This document shows, piece by piece, positions 1-5,917 of a stretch of DNA of 8,453 bases. Origin of the DNA: JAVKSL01 sp039583695 (lineage in GTDB: Bacteria; Actinomycetota; Acidimicrobiia; Acidimicrobiales; JAJPHD01); NCBI GenBank assembly GCA_039583695.1, contig JAVKSL010000108.1:1-8453 (forward strand), written 5' to 3'. Below the pieces are notes generated by a model that did no database searches, was not told the DNA's origin, and saw only the letters and a list, made by a program, of their open reading frames with translations. A program made the position numbers and the translations under genes. Positions within the stretch are counted from its first letter, which is position 1. Each line of letters starts with the position of its first letter.

Positions 1-1
1 C

Positions 2-1087
2 CTCTGCGCCTCATGTAGCCAGAACAATCCCCAGGCTCGGAGCGTTCTGGCAGGTGAGGGTGGGTCTACCTACCCAAACTCACGTAACTTCGGGTTAGAC
101 CAGCTAGGCGCTCTCGTCCCCAACCCCGGTTTGCTTCGGGCCCCGTTGCTCCGACGAGAGGCAGTGAGCACCTCCGCACTTGAAGGCACACACGCCGCGT
201 TCACGGATGTCTTGGAGGCGGACGTGAGCGACGAGCGCCCACGGTCCCCAGAGCTGCAGGAGGTCATCAACTATGTGAGGGCCGCCGAGCACGGTCTCAA
301 CGCGATCATGCAGGGTCGCCAGGTTGGGATCGGACTGTTGCGCGAGGTCCACCAGCTTTTGGTGCTCGGCACCCGAAGCGACGGCCCCGACGCGGGCCGA
401 GTTCGCTCGACCCAGGTATTCGTCGGGCCCCAAGGCGGCTTGGTCGATGACGCCCGCTTCGTACCGCCCCCGCCGGACGACCGTTTGCAGTCCGGAGTGC
501 GAGCTTGGGAGCGGTGGGTGGCCACCCGTCGCGACCTGCCGGTGGTCGTCCAGGCGGCTATGGCGCACTATCAGTTCGAGGCCCTCCACCCCTTCCAAGA
601 TGGCAACGGTCGGATCGGGAGGCTGGTCATCGTTCTGCAACTCCTTGAATCTGGTGAGCTGCGCCAGCCGCTCTTGGAGGTGTCGCCGTGGTTCGAGGCG
701 CGTCGCCGCGACTACCAGGATCACCTGTTCCAGGTGAGCCGTACTGGGATATGGGATCCTTGGGTGCGCTTCTTCAGCGAGGCCATCCGAGCGCAGGCAA
801 CCAGGTCGAGCCAGCGCATCGACGAACTCCTCCGACACCAGGCTATGGTGCGGGAGCTGCTCAGAAGCTCTGGCGTGAGGGGCGTTGCCCTCGAGATTGC
901 CGGAGGCCTGATCGGGAGCCCGATCATTACCCCGACATGGGCGGCTAGGACCTACGGTGTGATATACCATGCAGCTAACGCCGCAATCAAGCGGCTGTTC
1001 GGCCTGAACCTGCTCACTGAGGTCACCGGCCGCAGCTACGCTCGCCTTTTCACCTCTCCCGAGGTGATGGCCATCCTGGAGCGTTGA
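2..1087 (+). CDS. Fic-domain protein AMP-transferase (5' end outside window)
   Basis: Fic proteins transfer AMP (AMPylation) or other phosphate-containing groups from nucleotides to hydroxyl groups of target proteins. The core motif HPFQDGNGRIGR is at 587-622 with catalytic His at 587-589. A class II inhibitory motif (S/T)xxxE(G/N) is present as TSALEG just after the conserved RREAV, so self-inhibition by the N-terminal helix is likely. The C-terminal 80 residues (GVALEIAGGLIG...AAIKRLFGLNLLTEVTGR) look like the winged helix usual in this subfamily. The first possible start is TTG at 131, but the conserved Fic_N segment LVPNPGLLRAPLLRREAV begins before it and the frame stays open to base 2, with no ATG, GTG or TTG between 2 and 131. 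The true start is therefore probably left of the window, or the 5' end is broken; residues before about GLDQLG no longer look like the family. The stop TGA overlaps the TTG of the next frame. Such Fic proteins may act as toxins or as regulators; the target is unknown. Confidence 0.9.
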   Translation, partial: LCASCSQNNPQARSVLAGEGGSTYPNSRNFGLDQLGALVPNPGLLRAPLLRREAVSTSALEGTHAAFTDVLEADVSDERPRSPELQEVINYVRAAEHGLNAIMQGRQVGIGLLREVHQLLVLGTRSDGPDAGRVRSTQVFVGPQGGLVDDARFVPPPPDDRLQSGVRAWERWVATRRDLPVVVQAAMAHYQFEALHPFQDGNGRIGRLVIVLQLLESGELRQPLLEVSPWFEARRRDYQDHLFQVSRTGIWDPWVRFFSEAIRAQATRSSQRIDELLRHQAMVRELLRSSGVRGVALEIAGGLIGSPIITPTWAARTYGVIYHAANAAIKRLFGLNLLTEVTGRSYARLFTSPEVMAILER

Positions 1088-2166
1088 GCAATGGGCGGGG
1101 GAGCGGAGCGCGGGTGTTTCGCAACATGGTGGTCTTTCTTGCCGCCGATCACCGGCGGGTGGAGGAGCTACGCCGGGGCGTAGCGGAGCACCTTGCGTGG
1201 CAGTCGATCCACGAGCAGGCCGATGACCTGGACCTGGACCCCGGCCAGCGCCGTCAGGCAGCTAACAAGGCGACAGAGGCCGAGGCGACAGTGGCACGCC
1301 GGCTTGCTGAGACCTACCAGTGGTTACTGGTGCCAACCCAGCCCTCGCCGACCGGACCGCTTGCCTGGGAGGTTCTCCGGGCCGAGGGTCAGGGAGGGCT
1401 GGCCGCGCGGGCGGCGCGCAAGCTAGTCGATGCGGGTCAGCTGTGCATTACGTACGCACCGGTGCTGTTGCGCCACGAGCTGGACGGGCCGCTTGCTTCG
1501 CTGTGGGAGGACGGCCAGGTGACGGCTGGAGCCCTGTGGGACGTCTTCGCCCGCTACCCGTATCTTCCGCGATTGCGAGACCAAGGCGTGCTATTGGACT
1601 CGGTGCGCAGGGGTCCGCCACTGTTGACCTGGCAGACCGAGGCCTTCGGCGTGGCCGAGGCCTTCGACGCTGGAGCGGGGCGCTACCTGGGTTTGGTGGC
1701 TGGCGGCGCACCTGACGCCGTAACCGGAACCACGTTGCTGGTGCGTCCCGAACTGGCCGGCGTGCAGCAGGCCGAAGACGAGATCGCTGCGCGAGCGCAC
1801 CGCATTCCCGGGTCCCACGACCAAGCGGGGAGTGGTTCCACGGTGTCGACGTCGGGAGTCTCCGGTGCGGGCTCGGCGTATTCAGCCGCCGGGGTTGGGG
1901 AGATTGTGGGCGACGAGCCCGTCGTTACGGGGCCGCGGCGGTTCTACGGGGTCGTGGCCCTCGACGCCGAGCGCCTGATGCGGGATTTCGACAAGGTGGT
2001 CAAGGAGGTGGTGTCCCACCTGGTGGGCCTGGTAGACGCCGAGGTGGAGGTCACTGTCGAGGTCCGTGCCACCAGCGCTGGTGGGTTCCCCGAGGGGGCG
2101 GTCCGCACCGTGTCCGAAAACGCCCAGGTGCTGCATTTTGATAGCCACGCGTTCGAGGACGAGTGA
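1084..2166 (+). CDS. C-terminal part of a DUF499-family ATPase (N-terminally truncated)
   Basis: This 360-codon frame resembles, from its tenth residue or so, the C-terminal third of DUF499 proteins, which are normally around 1000 residues with an N-terminal P-loop ATPase and are often found beside DUF1156 methylases and helicases in phage-defence islands. Recognisable family segments are RVFRNMVVFLAAD (residues 10-22), LAWQSIHEQA and LDLDPGQRRQA (38-60), ETYQWLLVPTQ (76-86), ARYPYLPRLRD (157-167) and the terminal RRFYGVVALDAERL...HFDSHAFEDE. Residues 245-270 form a Gly/Ser-rich linker. No Walker A motif is present, so no ATPase activity is expected. The frame opens with a TTG overlapping the Fic stop (TTGA), which would allow translational coupling; GTG 1114 and ATG 1126 are alternatives. 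I interpret it as a gene remnant fused by deletion or insertion to the end of the Fic gene. Family recognition is from memory, not from a search. Confidence 0.75.
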   Translation: MSNGRGSGARVFRNMVVFLAADHRRVEELRRGVAEHLAWQSIHEQADDLDLDPGQRRQAANKATEAEATVARRLAETYQWLLVPTQPSPTGPLAWEVLRAEGQGGLAARAARKLVDAGQLCITYAPVLLRHELDGPLASLWEDGQVTAGALWDVFARYPYLPRLRDQGVLLDSVRRGPPLLTWQTEAFGVAEAFDAGAGRYLGLVAGGAPDAVTGTTLLVRPELAGVQQAEDEIAARAHRIPGSHDQAGSGSTVSTSGVSGAGSAYSAAGVGEIVGDEPVVTGPRRFYGVVALDAERLMRDFDKVVKEVVSHLVGLVDAEVEVTVEVRATSAGGFPEGAVRTVSENAQVLHFDSHAFEDE

Positions 2167-2295
2167 GCGCATCCACCCGAGCCGCTGAACCACGGTCTCG
2201 TCTGCACGGGGATCTCCTTGTGACACTGCCCAGGCCGGTCGGAGGCTCGAAGTTGTGTTGGACATAAGCGGTTTGGTCTGACAGAATGGTCAGGT
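2167..2295. other. intergenic region upstream of the toxin-antitoxin pair
   Basis: No gene is supported here. A stop at 2221-2223 closes the toxin reading frame on the upstream side. A possible weak promoter (TTGGAC at 2258-2263 and CAGAAT at 2282-2287, 18-bp spacing) lies just before an ATG at 2286, but the match to consensus is poor. No strong Shine-Dalgarno sequence precedes either ATG 2286 or ATG 2359; the nearest GGAGG is at 2241-2245. Confidence 0.4.
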
Positions 2296-2358
2296 GGAGA
2301 CCGGTTCACCCAGTCGGCACGCCGGCACCGGATCGGCCGAAGCTCCGCACGATTTGTC

Positions 2359-2547
2359 ATGGCGAACGCGAGCGCGATCGGCGCCACCACCTCGACGGGC
2401 ACCCCAGCATGGCGGTGGACCGGCAGGGACGATCGGGGCCGCCAGCTCGAAGTCATTGCCGTCGAGGTCCACGGTGACCGGGACCCCGAGCCGGTCCTCC
2501 TGGTCATCCACGTTATGCCCACCCACTACAGGAAGGAGCCGTCATGA
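2359..2547 (+). CDS. BrnT-like toxin (small, 5' end uncertain)
   Basis: Short protein ending WTGRDDRGRQLEVIAVEV...VLLVIHVMPTHYRK, which looks like the C-terminal half of BrnT/DUF4258-like toxins: a G-x-D-x-x-G-R-x-L-E-V strand followed by a V-I-H-x-M strand. BrnT toxins are RNases of type II toxin-antitoxin systems, encoded upstream of a ribbon-helix-helix antitoxin. That is the arrangement here: its TGA overlaps the antitoxin ATG as ATGA. The ATG at 2359 gives only 62 residues. The frame is open upstream to 2224, and the segment from about 2296 (DRFTQSARRHRIGRSSARFV) reads like the missing N-terminal half of the toxin, with the typical A-x-x-H-x-I element, yet no ATG, GTG or TTG lies in that frame between 2224 and 2359 (only CTG at 2278). 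Removing T2295 would join an ATG at 2286 to this frame and give a protein of about 86 residues. Either a start codon is unusual or a one-base insertion has broken the gene. Confidence 0.6.
   Translation: MANASAIGATTSTGTPAWRWTGRDDRGRQLEVIAVEVHGDRDPEPVLLVIHVMPTHYRKEPS
2531..2538 (+). promoter_or_regulatory. Shine-Dalgarno of the antitoxin gene
   Basis: GGAAGGAG lies five bases before ATG 2544, inside the last codons of the toxin. It is much stronger than anything before the toxin, fitting the usual excess of antitoxin over toxin. Confidence 0.7.
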
Positions 2548-2858
2548 CCAAGCGCCGCGCACCGATCATTACCACCGAGACTCCGATTGGGCACGATGTC
2601 GACCTGGAACGAGAAGATGTCCGCTTGGCGGACGGCACCCGGCTCACTCCGGAGGTAGCGGAGACCATCGTCGAGGAGGTGCGACGCAGTGGCGGCCGCC
2701 CCTCCCTCTCAGGCGCCCCCGCCCGCTCACCACAGATCGCCTTCAGGGTCTCCCCCGAGGTCCGCGACCGAGCGGAGCGAGCAGCAGCACAGGAAGGCAA
2801 GACCGTCTCGCAGCTCGCCCGCGAGGCCCTCGAAGCACACTTGGGCACCGCCTCCTGA
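2544..2858 (+). CDS. ribbon-helix-helix (CopG/BrnA-like) antitoxin
   Basis: A 104-residue protein with a C-terminal ribbon-helix-helix DNA-binding domain: strand PQIAFRV (63-69), helix SPEVRDRAERAAAQE (70-84), turn GKTVS (85-89) and helix QLAREALEAHL (90-100). The N-terminal part carries LEREDVRLADGTRLTPEVAE and the sequence GGRPSLSG, seen in actinobacterial antitoxins of this type; this half is expected to wrap the toxin. It starts at the ATG that overlaps the toxin stop and has a good Shine-Dalgarno. The toxin-first order and the RHH domain match BrnTA systems, in which the antitoxin also represses the operon. No operator repeat was identified. The gene is followed by 70 bp before the flank repeat of the insertion sequence. 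Confidence 0.85.
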   Translation: MTKRRAPIITTETPIGHDVDLEREDVRLADGTRLTPEVAETIVEEVRRSGGRPSLSGAPARSPQIAFRVSPEVRDRAERAAAQEGKTVSQLAREALEAHLGTAS

Positions 2859-2881
2859 GCTGCCCGCAGCACGATCCGCTA

Positions 2882-2894
2882 CCGGCAACGCCGG
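2882..2894 (+). terminator. possible hairpin after the antitoxin gene
   Basis: CCGGC-AAC-GCCGG forms a perfect 5-bp stem 23 bases after the antitoxin stop. There is no T-tract, so a terminator role is only a guess. Confidence 0.25.
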
Positions 2895-2928
2895 CTCGCG
2901 TGTACCGCACCTCCGCAACTCGCCCTAA

Positions 2929-2948
2929 CCTCGATCCTCGGCCCCTGT
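2929..2948 (+). repeat. left copy of a 20-bp inverted repeat flanking the IS
   Basis: CCTCGATCCTCGGCCCCTGT occurs here on the plus strand and, identically, on the minus strand at 4971-4990. Two of the next three bases also agree. It lies mostly outside the predicted IS end and overlaps its first three bases (TGT). Confidence 0.85.
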
Positions 2949-2971
2949 TATTCAAGTAGTCCACCTGAGGT
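2946..2971 (+). repeat. left terminal inverted repeat of the IS
   Basis: Its inner end CCACCTGAGGT is the exact reverse complement of 4693-4703; further matches are TTCA (2951-2954) and the tip TGT. It lies just past the transposase stop codon. Confidence 0.75.
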
Positions 2972-2973
2972 TC

Positions 2974-4692
2974 TCAGCGGGGCGGGAACCCGAAGCGCAG
3001 GGTCCGGCCTCCCCACCACGGTATCGGGATGTCGAGCTCGGGGAAGCCTGCATCGATGAGTACCGGGGTGTATGTCCGCAGGGCCAGGTCCACCCTCACG
3101 TGGTCCTCGGCCACCACGATCTTGCCGGTGGTGTCGATGAAGTGGCGCCATATCCGGTCCGGGGTGGCCAGCTCGTAGCGCGGAAGCTTGCGAGCCAGCA
3201 GCCGGTAGCAGTTGCCCGCCACGACGGTCAGGGTGGTATCCAAGTCCACGTTGAGGGGCAGTCCAGACGACAGGGCGTTCAGGTGGAACCCCGAGATGTA
3301 GGCGTCGAGTTGGTTCTCGATCAGCATGCGCTCGGCGTAGCGGGTGAACAGGTCCTTGGCCGGGGTGGACAGCTCGTTGGTCAACAACAAGGTGGGGTTC
3401 TCGTGTCCGATGTTGCGCACCGCGATCTGGCGCAGGGGCACCGAGACTCCCTTCAGGCGCAGCACCTCCTCGTGCATCTGGGGACGGTCATAGCGCCCAG
3501 CTCGTTTCACCCGGGCGCTGGTCCACGCCGAGGGGGGTAGCGCCGCCAGGGCCTCGAGGACCCTGGGACCCCGCTGGCGCAGGGTCAAGAACCTGATCCC
3601 CCTCGCACACAGCTCGTCCAGGATCGCGTAGGTGGTGAGCTTGGAGTCAAAGCACAACAGCCCCGGGTCTTTGCCAGCCACTTTGTGCCAGTAGCTGGCA
3701 AAGGCCAGCACCTCTTGGGCTTGGTCGGCCTTGGTGAGATCAGCGTTCGCATAGACCATCTCGGTCGAGGCGTGGTCCTGGGCGAAAAAGGTGAGCACCG
3801 AGCGGGTGCGCTGGGAACGCGAGGCCACGTAGTGCTCCTCTAGGGGCACCTCGTCTCCATAGTGACGGATGGTGTGGAAGTCCAAGTTGAAGCCCCCTTC
3901 GCCGCTTCCGAGGCCGAGGGATCGGGCGGCCTTGGCCACCTCGGCGAGCATGGCCTCATTCGACTCCCGGCGCACCCGATAGGAGTAGCTGGACAGATGC
4001 GTCGCCTTGGGAAGCGCCACCAGCCCGAGCGCCAGGCCGAGGCCTGGGTCGGCCCCGAGAGCCTCGGCGTTGGCGACCCGGCCTTTCCTGGCGCACTTGC
4101 ACAACAGCAGCGACCCGATGGAATGAAACGCCGAGAGCACGGCGGTCCCCGGGTAGCGCGCAGCTGTGACCGCCTCGTGCAGGCGAAGATCGGCCATGGC
4201 TCCCAACAGCAGGTACAGCCCGGCGTGGTCACAGTCCAGTCGTGCCCCGGCGGGCCAGGCCTCGAGGGTGCCAGCTCTGAGCGGCTCCAGCCTCGGTGCC
4301 GGGCCACAAGACCCCGAGGCTCGCTCCAGTCGCTCGAGTCCCTCGGCTTTCAAGATGGCCCACACCGTTTGGGCTGACACCGGGGAGCCCTCCATGCTGA
4401 GCTGCTCCGCGATCTCGGTGACCGAGCGGTTCTTGGCGCGCAGCACCAGCACCTTGTCCTTGATGCGGTGAGCCTTGCGGGGTCCTTTGGGACCGGGGCG
4501 CGAGGGGACGAAGAATGATGTGCGCCCCGCCCGCAGCTCGGCTGCCAGCTGGTGGACCGTGGCGGGGCTGTAGCCGAAGCGGGCTGCAACCTCCTCGGCG
4601 CTGGCCCCCTCCACGAAGTAGCACCGCAGAGCCTCATAGCGGCGTTGAGCGGGAATGCCCGGCTCGGTGAAGAACTCGACTCCGACCCGCAT
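2974..4692 (-). CDS. IS4/IS1634-like DDE transposase
   Basis: A 572-residue transposase of the cut-and-paste DDE type. Residues 20-55 and 80-118 each look like helix-turn-helix segments (EEVAARFGYSPATVHQLA and VTEIAEQLS...VSAQTVWAILKAEG) for binding the terminal repeats. The RNase H-like core has D271 in LDFHTI, D349 in LLCFDSKLTTY and E459 in YAERMLIEN, the last matching the Y-2-R-3-E signature of IS4-type transposases. The C-terminus IPIPWWGGRTLRFGF is typical of this long subfamily. The frame is complete and has no internal stop, so the protein could be active. ATG 4692 directly follows the terminal repeat, whose GAGG, two bases before the ATG, may serve as ribosome binding site. The exact IS family name is uncertain; assignment to the IS4 superfamily is firmer than to IS1634. 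Confidence 0.9.
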   Translation of the reverse strand: MRVGVEFFTEPGIPAQRRYEALRCYFVEGASAEEVAARFGYSPATVHQLAAELRAGRTSFFVPSRPGPKGPRKAHRIKDKVLVLRAKNRSVTEIAEQLSMEGSPVSAQTVWAILKAEGLERLERASGSCGPAPRLEPLRAGTLEAWPAGARLDCDHAGLYLLLGAMADLRLHEAVTAARYPGTAVLSAFHSIGSLLLCKCARKGRVANAEALGADPGLGLALGLVALPKATHLSSYSYRVRRESNEAMLAEVAKAARSLGLGSGEGGFNLDFHTIRHYGDEVPLEEHYVASRSQRTRSVLTFFAQDHASTEMVYANADLTKADQAQEVLAFASYWHKVAGKDPGLLCFDSKLTTYAILDELCARGIRFLTLRQRGPRVLEALAALPPSAWTSARVKRAGRYDRPQMHEEVLRLKGVSVPLRQIAVRNIGHENPTLLLTNELSTPAKDLFTRYAERMLIENQLDAYISGFHLNALSSGLPLNVDLDTTLTVVAGNCYRLLARKLPRYELATPDRIWRHFIDTTGKIVVAEDHVRVDLALRTYTPVLIDAGFPELDIPIPWWGGRTLRFGFPPR

Positions 4693-4718
4693 ACCTCAGG
4701 TGGTCTTTCTGAACGACA
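4693..4718 (+). repeat. right terminal inverted repeat of the IS
   Basis: ACCTCAGGTGG at 4693-4703 pairs exactly with the left repeat; TGAA and the tip ACA also match. It abuts the transposase start codon, so it probably also carries the leader of the transposase mRNA. Confidence 0.75.
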
Positions 4719-4970
4719 TCCCCTCATTGTAGAGTCATAGCTACGCCTGATGGTGGATGCTCTGCTCAGGGGGAGATACATACATCCAGGTAGTTACATC
4801 ACCGTGAGTTCCAGACGACGAGGTGCGGGGACGCTGGTGGGGGCAACCACCAGATCAGGCGTTACCCCTGTTCCAGAAGTCCACCTACAGTCCAGGCCGC
4901 GACCTCTCCAGGCCACCGCACCGTCACCAAAACTATTACCCAGACCAGCCTCAACCGCTGGAGGTCATCT

Positions 4971-4990
4971 ACAGGGGCCGAGGATCGAGG
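4971..4990 (-). repeat. right copy of the 20-bp inverted repeat
   Basis: On the plus strand it reads ACAGGGGCCGAGGATCGAGG, the exact reverse complement of 2929-2948. It sits about 250 bp outside the right IS end and just downstream of the RHS fragment, in whose frame it reads LDPRPL before a TAG stop (4969-4971). Confidence 0.85.
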
Positions 4991-5058
4991 CTAACGGGTT
5001 CGGCGTGTGGGACGCTGTTGAGGGGAGCCCACAACGGGGCCTTACAGCTCCGCCGGAA

Positions 5059-5145
5059 CCAGCCGTGCCGATCGGTGTAGCTGGTGAGGTTGCCGACACC
5101 ATCATAGGTCACCGACGAGGTGAGGCCCGAGGGCGTGTGCTCTGT
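5059..5145 (-). pseudogene. RHS/YD-repeat protein fragment
   Basis: About 29 codons on the minus strand read TEHTPSGLTSS followed by VTYDGVGNLTSYTDRHG, a clear YD-repeat unit (pattern YDxxGNLTxxTDxxG) of RHS-type proteins, large secreted or surface proteins often carrying toxin tips. The frame continues as unrelated Arg/Pro-rich sequence to a TAG at 4969-4971, and the upstream part is also unlike RHS. Only one repeat survives, so this is a fragment left by deletion or recombination, not a gene. Confidence 0.6.
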
Positions 5146-5411
5146 CTGAGAAGCCCCACCACGGCCCGGAGGGCCTCGTGACCCACATAATCGCAGGTCA
5201 CCGGCCTGCAAGAGATCAGATGTCGTGGTAGTGTAGGGGTGGGCCGGGCACCTGCGATAGGTGGTCCGCCACCCCGCCTCAGCTGCGGTGATGCTGTCAC
5301 TGGCTGTCGTTGCCGGTCGTCGTCGTGCGTCGTTCGACGGCCCAGCCACGGCCCGGGCCCGGCGTGGCGAGGATGGGGTTGTCCCTCGCTTGGTTGCCCT
5401 TCCGAATGGGA

Positions 5412-5420
5412 GGGAGGTGG
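5412..5420 (+). promoter_or_regulatory. Shine-Dalgarno that decides the WhiB-like start
   Basis: GGGAGGTGG is close to the ideal anti-16S match and its GGAGG core ends eight bases before TTG 5426. It favours that start over the upstream GTG 5261 and over GTG 5417, which overlaps the site. Confidence 0.65.
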
Positions 5421-5425
5421 GCGTC

Positions 5426-5917
5426 TTGGCTCCCGAAAGGCTTGAGATCGCCGGGCCGGGCGGGTCTCGCTGGTGGCAACTCGCCGCCTGCCGGGGCGCT
5501 CACATCGACGACTTCTACGGTCCAGGTGCCCAACACGGCGTTGGCCTGGCCTGGTGCCGACACTGCCCGGTGACCCAGCCAGGTCTCTGGCAGGCGCTCG
5601 CCGAGGAGTACGAGGCTGGCTACGCCTTCGGGATCAGGGGTGGGATGAGCGCCCCACAGCGCACAGCGCTGGCCGGCGATCTTGGTGCGGAGGTCATCAC
5701 CCTGCGCTTGGAGGAGGCCCTCGCCGGACCCGATCCGACCTCTGCGCAGGAGGTGGCGTGCTGCGCGCTGGGTATCTCTTCGTCCGACCAACCGCGGCGG
5801 CGTTGCTCTGCTTGGGCGTTCTCGGCGGCCTGGTATGGCTCGGCTTGCAGTTGGCCGGGGTGTTCGCGGGGCACCTGGGCGTGCCGATCGGATTCGGCGC
5901 GCTGTTGCATGGGGTGA
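5426..5917 (+). CDS. WhiB-like protein lacking the fourth cysteine
   Basis: WhiB proteins are small actinobacterial iron-sulfur transcription factors that bind a [4Fe-4S] cluster through four cysteines and usually act with a sigma factor. Counting from TTG 5426, the signature is W17, C22 (WWQLAACRG), F30, C44 and C47 (WCRHCPV), then the turn G69-I-R-G-G73 and the basic end SAPQR. The fourth ligand of the C-x2-C-x5-C pattern is Gly53 (GGT at 5582-5584, one base from TGT Cys), and the Trp of the usual G-[V/I]-W-G-G turn is Arg. Cluster binding is therefore doubtful. The frame runs to TGA 5915-5917, giving about 163 residues, with a Cys/Trp/Arg-rich tail after roughly residue 110 that overlaps the next gene by 160 bp and probably is not functional sequence. 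The same frame is open back to GTG 5261, but the near-perfect Shine-Dalgarno supports TTG 5426. The position before a coupling-protein gene suggests control of the conjugative element. Confidence 0.7.
   Translation: MAPERLEIAGPGGSRWWQLAACRGAHIDDFYGPGAQHGVGLAWCRHCPVTQPGLWQALAEEYEAGYAFGIRGGMSAPQRTALAGDLGAEVITLRLEEALAGPDPTSAQEVACCALGISSSDQPRRRCSAWAFSAAWYGSACSWPGCSRGTWACRSDSARCCMG

Larger units (their letters stand above)
2946..4718 (-). mobile_element. insertion sequence with DDE transposase, about 1.77 kb
   Basis: One transposase gene on the minus strand is bounded by imperfect 26-bp terminal inverted repeats (2946-2971 and 4693-4718; 20 of 26 positions agree, including 11 consecutive at the inner end). 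The tips read TGT...ACA. The layout is very compact: one repeat ends two bases from the stop codon and the other touches the start codon. A clean target-site duplication is not evident: CCCC lies directly left of the element (2942-2945) and again one base beyond the right tip (4720-4723), which is too little to rely on. The exact tips are therefore approximate. Confidence 0.75.
4719..5425. other. gene-poor stretch with an RHS scrap and a repeat copy
   Basis: Apart from the RHS fragment (5059-5145, minus strand) and the repeat at 4971-4990, I see no supported gene. Several frames are open for 80-150 codons on both strands, as expected by chance in G+C-rich DNA. Their translations (for example the plus-strand frame from ATG 4750) are rich in Arg, Pro and Ser and show no domain. 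Decayed gene remnants are the likeliest explanation. Confidence 0.5.

Noticed and set aside
104..970. 288-codon open frame on the minus strand antisense to Fic
   Set aside because: It mirrors the Fic coding sequence with its HPFxDGNGR motif; the translation has no domain and is explained by G+C-rich antisense codons.
2258..2287. Candidate -35/-10 promoter for the toxin-antitoxin pair
   Set aside because: TTGGAC and CAGAAT match the consensus poorly, so it is mentioned only in the intergenic entry and not called as a promoter.
2294..2959. 221-codon plus-strand frame from GTG 2294 across the toxin-antitoxin pair
   Set aside because: It overlaps both the toxin and the antitoxin in another frame, and its translation is low-complexity Arg/Pro/Ser sequence.
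2942..4723. CCCC as a target-site duplication of the IS
   Set aside because: Four C residues in G+C-rich DNA are not informative, and the right copy is offset by one base from the IS tip.
4750..5181. 143-codon plus-strand frame right of the IS
   Set aside because: It lacks a domain or convincing ribosome binding site, is Arg/Pro/Ser-rich, and runs antisense to the YD-repeat fragment.
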